Assembly: GCA_949126835.1 (NCBI GenBank)
Contig: OX421501.1
Span: forward strand, 3,418,999 to 3,482,998
From: Anisus vortex
Lineage: Eukaryota; Mollusca; Gastropoda; Planorbidae
Length of the DNA stretch: 64,000 bases
Direction of reading: 5' to 3'
Numbering within the stretch: the first letter of the stretch is position 1; each line of letters opens with the position of its first letter. Shown here piece by piece: positions 57,508 to 64,000 of the stretch. A program made the translations under genes and the position numbers. A model generated the notes under the pieces. It was not told where the DNA came from, searched no databases, and saw only the letters and a list, made by a program, of their open reading frames with translations.

Positions 57508-58190
57508 GAAACACAAAGAATTGGCTTCAATTCTCTGACTAAGAACGAAGTTTCCAAATGACACATCGTTCTAGAAAAAAGTTGCAAATCTGTATTTCAA
57601 TTCAATGTTTACAACAATTTTATTTTTTTGTTGGAATATCGGGGAAGGGATATTATTGTAAATAAACTGTTTTTATTCTTTCACCTATTCTTGGCTTTTT
57701 TAATTTTTGGTCAACACATTTACGAAAGCATGCTCAATCTAGCTGCTTGAAACAAGCTATACTTTATAGAGCGCCACTTACAATATGATTTCCATATTGG
57801 GTATAATGTTAACATATAATAATGTGTGAAAAGTAGATGATGATGTTGATTAGATATAAATATAGAGCATATAGAATATTGATGAATAAAAGTCTGCGAG
57901 AACAATGAATTATTTTCAGAGAGTGTTAAAATTGTGTGTTTGCCATTCGTTACAGTTAGAAAGCGGACATAAAAGAAAACGGTTCAACATCCCACAGCAC
58001 ACTCTCCTGGGACTACATGCAGAACAGACCGTACTTATATCTGTTTTTAATAAACAGGCAACGTTTATTTTTGTCTTACAATACTGTCCTGTTTTTTTTT
58101 TTTTAAGTTATGAACGTCACCTTGTTTTTTTTTTTATATTTTAGTTTTACAGCAAGGTTTATAGACATAAAGGCTCGAATCATCACCGTT
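57508..58190. other. AT-rich intergenic DNA
   Basis: Plus ORF 57905-58144 starts with ATG but ends in T-run-derived Phe and has no support. Confidence 0.4.
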
Positions 58191-58195
58191 TCCCG

Positions 58196-58281
58196 CCCCC
58201 CCCCCCCCCCCCAATAAAATGAAATATGTAACGAAACGGAAGTTGATTTTACAGTGGTATTCTTTTCTATTCGTATATATA

Positions 58282-58371
<90 letters not shown>
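58196..58371. repeat. poly-C tract and (TA)n microsatellite
   Basis: C run at 58196-58212 and an almost pure (TA)n from about 58287 to 58371. Confidence 0.9.
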
Positions 58372-58373
<2 letters not shown>

Positions 58374-58477
58374 CATTTTTACGTTCAATCGGTGAATATG
58401 TTTATGATTCAACTTTAGCTAGATCTACATAGGTCTATATCTTGTTTATTTGAGCAGCACTTAGCCAACTCGATTTA

Positions 58478-58700
58478 ACTTATCTTATATGTTACAGACG
58501 CTCCTTCTATAAAGAAGATTATTGCGTCCTACGCTCATTCCTGGTCAGAATCTAGTCTTGCATCTTTATTAATGTTTTAAATGATGTTAATTTACTGGGT
58601 TTTTCATGGTATGTTCAGGCCACCCATTCCATTCCCTAATGCCACTCGGGAAGAAAGAGTACTTATATGCATTTGTTCTCGCATAAGGGATAAGGAAAGT
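58478..58700 (-). repeat. LINE 3'-end repeat (family T)
   Basis: 'cttatcttatatgttacaga', 'tgcgtcctacgctcattcc', 'ggccacccattccattccc', 'aagaaagagtacttatatgc'. Confidence 0.8.
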
Positions 58701-59015
58701 GTGTAAATGGTTGTTTTAAATGATTTAGCTAAGCAGTAGAAGGTTGTGGAATATTTAAGGGGGGGGGGGTCCTGAAAAATCTTGATTACACCAATGAAGA
58801 CTTCACTTAACAGCAACAGAGGAAATAGCCAGGACATGTTTATCGCTTGCCAAGTATGCGTCATAAATAGCACTTTCTTATAACAAAACATGAGAAATAT
58901 GATTCAGAAGCATACCAAAATAACATGTAATTAATACAGTACTTATGTCCCCAGAGTTTCATTAGCAATACAACAATACAGCCGTTAAAATAAAAAAAAT
59001 GACTAATTGATGTAA
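58701..59015. other. intergenic DNA
   Basis: G run at about 58758-58768; otherwise nothing recognised. Confidence 0.4.
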
Positions 59016-59019
59016 GTAA

Positions 59020-59257
59020 AGTACACTCCGGACCAAACTGATTATAGGGCTGGTGAAACAGCGTTCACCAGTTTCTGTGGCCTCGGCATACTAGGTGATG
59101 TGTGGCCAGCAAAATGCCCAGCCGCCTTTACTAGTGTCAGGTACCCATCAGAGCTGGGCAGACTCAGGGGCACCTGGACCTTCGCCAGGATTCGAACCCA
59201 GAACCTTCGGATGGCCAGTCAAACGCGCTACCTTCGGCCACCGTGCCGGCTCGTGAC
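59020..59257 (-). repeat. tRNA-derived SINE (family S)
   Basis: Reverse: starts 'acactccggaccaaactgat', then body, B box complement GGATTCGAACCC and head 'ttcggccaccgtgccggctc'. Confidence 0.85.
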
Positions 59258-59514
59258 TAATTCAATATGACCACAAATTCGCTAATAACATTGAGGACTA
59301 CCACAGAGATTGTTCTAAACTTTTTGCTAAAAAAGTGTGTAGAGATCGGCTGAGATTAATTTAATATAAAAGATTATGAAGTATTTTGTTCTTCAAAATA
59401 TCATATTACAGAGTGCACCAAAACTTAGTGTATGATTTCCTACTCGAATCTTCAGCGTGTATTCATTATTTCAATTTTTTTATAAATTTTTTTCGATCAT
59501 TTTCTAGTTAAAGA

Positions 59515-59870
59515 CAAAATTACGAAACACTAGAGGACAGAAGGGCAAATAATAAACTAGTAATACTACATAAGGCATTACTCTAATTCAGAAATACAAC
59601 CCAATAACAACCTGTTGCAATGCTCAGATAAACATTAAGACAAAAACACTTTCCTTATTCCTTTATGCGAGAACAAATGCTTATTAGTACTCTTTCTGCC
59701 CGAGTGGCATCCGGGCATGTAATGGGCCGCCTGAAAAAAAAACACAGGAAAACCAGTAACTTAACATAATTTAAAACACATAAAGATGCAAGACTAGACT
59801 GAGACCATGGATCGGCGTAGGGCACAATAATCTTGTTTATAAAAGTAGCGTCTGTAATACATAAGATAAG
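59515..59870 (+). repeat. LINE 3'-end repeat (family T), longer copy
   Basis: 'acactagaggacagaagggc' to 'agcgtctgtaatacataaga'. Parallels the copy at 40211. Confidence 0.8.
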
Positions 59871-59946
59871 TCCATTTTTGTATCTCACGTGTCTTCTACG
59901 GTTCATAGAATGTTGACTTGATTCGATACCAGAAAACACATGACTT

Positions 59947-59963
59947 CCCCCCCCCCCCCCCCC
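59947..59963. repeat. poly-C tract
   Basis: Run of about 17 C. Confidence 0.9.
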
Positions 59964-60585
59964 AGCTCCCTCCAGCAAGAAAAGTGCAATGGATTTCGTT
60001 TTTAGCCAAATAAATAATATTTTTAAAAGAACATAAAAGAAAGACGTTGTTTAGTCTGTTATGATAAAAACCTTGTTTTTATGTTGGCGCTGCTCCACCG
60101 ACCGACGCAGTAGGCCTATAGAAAGATTCATATCTATAGAGCAGGAGTTACGTCCCAGTAAGTACCCCAGTGTTTGTGTTCGGCTAAGCCATAAAATGGT
60201 ACGGATTAACAGATTTAATACTTACTAAAAAGTCTTTTATTAGTCAATTTGAATATTATTATGGTCTGAGCCTGAGATTGAACGTCTAAAACTAGTCACT
60301 TAAAAGCCAAGTCAAAGAAACAATACTGTCTAATAAAAGTAAATTAAAACCTTTCAGATCATGATGATCCTTAGTTTTAATATAGCAACGTTGACTAAAG
60401 ACATAAGGCAAAACACACACTGTTATTGTGTGGCCAACACAATGCCAAGCTACGTAAACCTTTTCTTGTGCATATTGTGTCAGGTCACCGTGTAAGCAAA
60501 TAAGCAATCCCGTAAAATAAACGGAAGTAGATCTATGTTTTTTCACCCAGAAAAAAAGTGCGAACTGTTAAGAGTATCCAACAAA
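59964..60585. other. intergenic DNA
   Basis: A SINE family S scrap (minus) lies at about 60425-60490; the rest is unrecognised. Confidence 0.35.
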
Positions 60586-60589
60586 TAGA

Positions 60590-60888
60590 GACCATAAGGA
60601 CAAAGAGTAAAGTAGTAATACATAAGGCATTAAATTCGAACTTACAAATACAACACAATAACAACCTTGTGCAACGATCAGATAAATATATGGACAAAAA
60701 CACTTTTCTTATCCCTTATGTGAAAACAAAGGCATATAAATACTCTTTCTTCCCTTGTGGCATCCTGGCATGGAATGGGTTTAACATAATTCGAAACACT
60801 AATCAAAATGACCCAGACCACAGATGAGCCGTAGGACGCAATAATCTTCTTTATAGAAGAATCGTCTGAAATATATAAGATAATATAA
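60590..60888 (+). repeat. LINE 3'-end repeat (family T), coding part readable
   Basis: Frame reads KSKVVIHKALNSN, then KYSFFPCGILAWNGF, then the 3' UTR and tail. Truncated and missing the LPEQ-type end. Confidence 0.8.
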
Positions 60889-61279
60889 CGTTCCTCTTAT
60901 TCTGAGAGTTAGATGTTGTTTAGGTAGAAATGTTAATATTCAAACAAACGAATGAAATAGATATTGACGTCCATACACATGTTATAACAAATATATAATG
61001 TTACGACCACAATCCCCTTGTGGTCAGAGCCGTGTAAATGTTGTTGATAATTCTCGTTCGTCCTAGGGTAGACTTTGGTTATTATTTCTTATATTTCAGT
61101 ATTACACGAACTCTCCTTATTGTCCTGGGCACAAACTCAGGATTTGCGTTCTAACAGTTCCTTTCCTTGAGGGTGTAGTTGTAAATAAATATATATATTA
61201 TAATATTGTAAACAATGAAACAAAAATAGTAACTTGACGAGGAAGCTTCAGTGTAAATGTTGTTGATAATTTATTTCAG

Positions 61280-61429
61280 GTGATATGTGCAAATATATAC
61301 AATATAAAGACTATACACAGTTAAAACAGTTAGAAGAAAATAGTGCCAACACAAGCGTCCACTCTGTACAAAACTCTGCACAAGACTCTGTAGAAACTTC
61401 TAGCTGCCTAGCCTTAAATACTAGCGGAG
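61280..61429 (+). CDS. candidate internal exon, Ser/Thr-rich
   Basis: Acceptor TTATTTCAG and donor GGAG|GTAAGC bracket an open 150-base segment reading DMCKYIQYKDYTQLKQLEEN then a Ser-rich stretch. It gives no known domain. Its phase does not fit the PHD-like exon at 61917, so the two are not directly joined. Weakly supported. Confidence 0.35.
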
Positions 61430-61916
61430 GTAAGCGGGGAACAGACCTATTACTAGGAGGGGTGAAAATAATGGTATCATTACAAAACTCAAAATAAAAA
61501 TGATAGTTTTAACATAAACTCCCCTGTACTAGAAATAATAGACTATTCCTAGACATTCCGAGAATTTGAGGTCGGCACGAGAGTGGATTCTCAAAACAGT
61601 GCAGGCTTTAGTACCGCCCACAAAAATTCGCGTTGGAAAGAGAGAGGAAATAAGTAATGTGTGTTCCAATTTGGAACTACCAATATGTGGAGGCTTTGTG
61701 AACAAGGTTATGTTGGGGTAAAACAGGACAAAACAATGGGGCAAAATGGGAAAATACGGTTAACTCAATAAATCATTTGTGTTTCTTTTGAAACAAACAA
61801 ATCTCATCTTTTTTTGTTGTATCATTATTGTCCACTACTTGCTTGTTCAGTACAAAGAATGTCATTTTACATGTCAATGTTATCTTTGATACGACAGGTT
61901 TTTTTTTTCCCTTTAG

Positions 61917-62070
61917 TATCTCGTTTTACCCCAGGTTCCCCTACTCTGAGAGTGCAGAAAGCTGGGTACCCTGTCAAGGTGACTGTAACAGGTTGGCACA
62001 CTACAGCTGTGCAGGTCTGGATGGAAGAAACAATGCCCCAGTTTTCGTTTGTGAACTCTGCGACGACTGA
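61917..62070 (+). CDS. PHD-finger-like terminal exon (partial)
   Basis: After a strong polypyrimidine tract and CTTTAG, a frame reads ESWVPCQGDC, NRLAHYSCAGLDGRNN, APVFVCELCDD and stops. C-x3-C-x4-H-x2-C-x14-C-x2-C with the W before and the F/V before the last pair matches the second half of a PHD finger (Cys4-His-Cys3). The first Cys pair would come from an upstream exon with two bases of overhang; none was found. It may be a gene fragment or come from a domesticated or dead transposon, where C-terminal PHD fingers occur. Confidence 0.5.
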
Positions 62071-62164
62071 CATTTGATTTAGTTAATGCTACATTTATTT
62101 GTTTTGTCTTTTTTCAATCATCGATTTAGATCTGTCACCTGGGCTAGGGTACTATCCGTATTCT

Positions 62165-62240
62165 TAGTTGTATGTTACGCGCTCTGAGCTTACATTATGT
62201 TTGTTGGCAGCGCTATACAAATATTAATATTACTATTATT
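62165..62240 (+). repeat. dispersed repeat with TATAGCGC core
   Basis: 'acgcgctctgagcttacatt', 'atgtttgttggcagcgctat' and then (ATT)n; inverted copy of 43450-43530. Confidence 0.7.
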
Positions 62241-62980
62241 ATGTATGTCGTAGCTGTTTGTAACATAGAGCAAAAACTTCGTATGGGAAGATCTAATGTA
62301 TAGATCTAACGAAAATGCATTTAACGGATTTATACAGACAACTTTGTTTTAATGAGTCGTTTGATTTCTTTTGTATTATTCAACTTCATGAGAGATTAAA
62401 ATTATCAGAGAACTACTCTTAGCTGAGATTGATGCGTTTTATTTAATAATGTGGACAAAAATTTCGTTTTAATGCTTCATGCAAAATACTCTCTACACCT
62501 GTGAAATTGTCTTAATTATAAATTTTTAATAGAGTAAGGTATATTCGTTTTTGACCAAAATGACCAATGCGGTCATCGTTTGTAAAATACTGACAGTTGC
62601 TGTTTCCAGAGACATAGAGAATTTACGTGTCTAACGTCAAGTTATTCTGTTCAGTGTTAAAAAAAAAAGATTTTTCTGTATGTATGCCGCACACCAGCCC
62701 GCCTTTCCACTTTTTATACTAGTAAATATATTATGATAATGCTAGTCTAATTAATGATCTCTGCAATCAAGATCCGAGCTATGTCCTGGTTGTTTTGTGT
62801 CATTACTTGACAAGAATTCTCTAGATGACTAACATCTAAATGTAGATTTAAAGGAAATTTATCCCATTGATAAGATAAAAGAATATTCTATTGGTTAGTT
62901 ACACGCACTGTTCTGATGAGATAAAACAGTGATTTGGTTTATAGCTATAAAACGACAATGTTGTCAGCATGTTGTTATTA
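62241..62980. other. intergenic DNA
   Basis: 62555-62690 is a diverged copy of the repeat at 8170-8345; nothing else recognised. Confidence 0.4.
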
Positions 62981-62984
62981 GTAT

Positions 62985-63095
62985 TCTGGATATAAGCACT
63001 CCTTCTTCCCGAGTTGCACTCAGGCATGAAATAGGTTTTATGATTTTATCAGGAAAACCAATAACTTAACATCATTTAGAAATGCAGGACTAGAC
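62985..63095 (+). repeat. LINE 3'-end repeat (family T) scrap
   Basis: 'aagcactccttcttcccgag', 'ggcatgaaatagg', 'aaaaccaataacttaacatc'. Confidence 0.65.
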
Positions 63096-63099
63096 TCGA

Positions 63100-63720
63100 T
63101 CTAACCTTGCTGAAAGGAACGAAGAGAAACATGCCAGGAGAAAGGCGAAGGGGAGATAAAAGATACTTCACGATTGTCTCTTGGCTACGGACGGATGAAA
63201 TATATTTGCATCATAATATAGGACTAGTTTTCTAATTAGACTTGTGTAACCGCCCTTAAAAGGTATAGCTCGTTGAGTTTATTAAATTTGTTGAACTAGA
63301 ACACCATTTGAATAAAATAATCAGTTTACTATTTTGAAAGTAACAACTCAGAAAAGATATATACAACTAGCTTTCGCTCTGCACGAAGACATTGAGATAA
63401 CTCAACTGTCGACACAAGAAATGTATACGCACTTCCAGCTCAACACGACGTCATACGCACAAACAAACAAGCGCATATTATTTGGAGATTACTTACACCA
63501 ATGCAAAACACAACTAATAATAAGACATACATGACACTGTGAATTATTTAGTTTACAATACCAGCAGACAAGAAAATCAATGAGAACATTTTCACTGAAA
63601 CGTTTGTTTTTTTAAAGGGAAGAAATAAAAATTACAATTTCGACAGACTTTACATACATATCCCGATGTCCAGAAGTTAGCTGTTCAGATATGTTAAATT
63701 TATATATTTACTTTTCAGAC
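63100..63720. other. intergenic DNA
   Basis: Plus ORF 63334-63534 has no recognised domain and no splice support. Confidence 0.35.
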
Positions 63721-63732
63721 ATATACTGATGT

Positions 63733-64000
63733 ACTGTTCAAATATATGTACTGTTCAAATATACGAACTGTTCAAATATATGTACTGTTCAAATATATGT
63801 ACTGTTCAAATATACGTACTGTTCAAATATACGAACTGTTCAAATATATGTACTGTTCAAATATATGTACTGTTCAAATATATGTACTGTTCAAATAAAC
63901 GAACCGTTCAAATATATGTACTGTTCAAATATATGTACTGTTCAAATATATGTACTGTTCAAATATACGAACTGTTCAAATATATGTACTGTTCAAATAT
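63733..64000 (+). repeat. 17-bp minisatellite, running off the window
   Basis: About 15-16 head-to-tail copies of TGTACTGTTCAAATATA with a few variants (CGAACTGTTC, CGTACTGTTC, CGAACCGTTC). The array continues past the end of the window. Confidence 0.95.

Noticed and set aside
58134..58412. 92-codon minus ORF
   Set aside because: Made almost wholly of (TA)n-derived Ile-Tyr repeats.
61280..62070. Joining the Ser-rich exon directly to the PHD-like exon
   Set aside because: The phases differ (one base versus two bases needed), and the alternative joined frame destroys the PHD pattern.
63733..64000. CRISPR-like array
   Set aside because: Units are 17 bp head to tail with no unique spacers; it is a minisatellite in a eukaryotic genome.

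Overview
This is eukaryotic, AT-rich genomic DNA (genes broken by GT-AG introns, TATA boxes, AATAAA signals, no bacterial operons or Shine-Dalgarno sites), crowded with degenerate non-LTR retrotransposons, tRNA-derived SINEs and MITEs. The repeat composition and the style of the genes suggest a lophotrochozoan, most likely a gastropod mollusc (a pulmonate freshwater snail would fit); that is inference, not something one marker in the window proves.

Layout. 0-3.4 kb: intergenic, a dead LINE fragment and a foldback-like element. 3.5-17.8 kb: two tandem, same-strand seven-exon paralogues encoding an unrecognised N-terminal region followed by a trypsin-like (PA-clan) serine protease domain in one long last exon; exon number and every intron phase match. 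18-24 kb: SINE, hAT-type MITE and three LINE 3'-end relics. 24.3-27.9 kb: an 18-repeat ankyrin gene whose apparent stop codon overlaps a strong splice donor; two small downstream exons splice in phase and add a beta-prone tail with RHIM-like repeats. 28-32 kb: SINE, a PIF/Harbinger-type MITE and AT-rich intergenic DNA. 32.0-35.0 kb (minus): a dead LINE lying directly against a frameshifted third copy of the protease exon. 35-42 kb: GATA-type microsatellites, hAT and palindromic MITEs, a THAP-domain relic and paired piggyBac-type MITEs. 42.3-47.6 kb: a six-exon gene for a secreted 232-residue protein with 12 cysteines in two six-cysteine blocks. 48-54.5 kb: LINE relics and a tandem array of a 450-bp TA-flanked MITE. 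54.5-57.5 kb (minus): a two-coding-exon gene for a GC-rich, secreted, charged protein with a two-fold internal W...Y...EPL repeat. 57.5-64 kb: repeats, a possible PHD-finger terminal exon and, at the right edge, a 17-bp minisatellite that runs out of the window.

How the genes may work together. The protease pair and its dead third copy form a small local family that is expanding and decaying, which is common among immune or conflict genes. The ankyrin protein with an amyloid-like signalling tail would fit an innate-immune adaptor. The two secreted proteins have signal peptides and no recognised domain. Nothing in the sequence shows that these genes interact; co-location is the only link. I recognise no orthologue by name, so no gene symbols are given.
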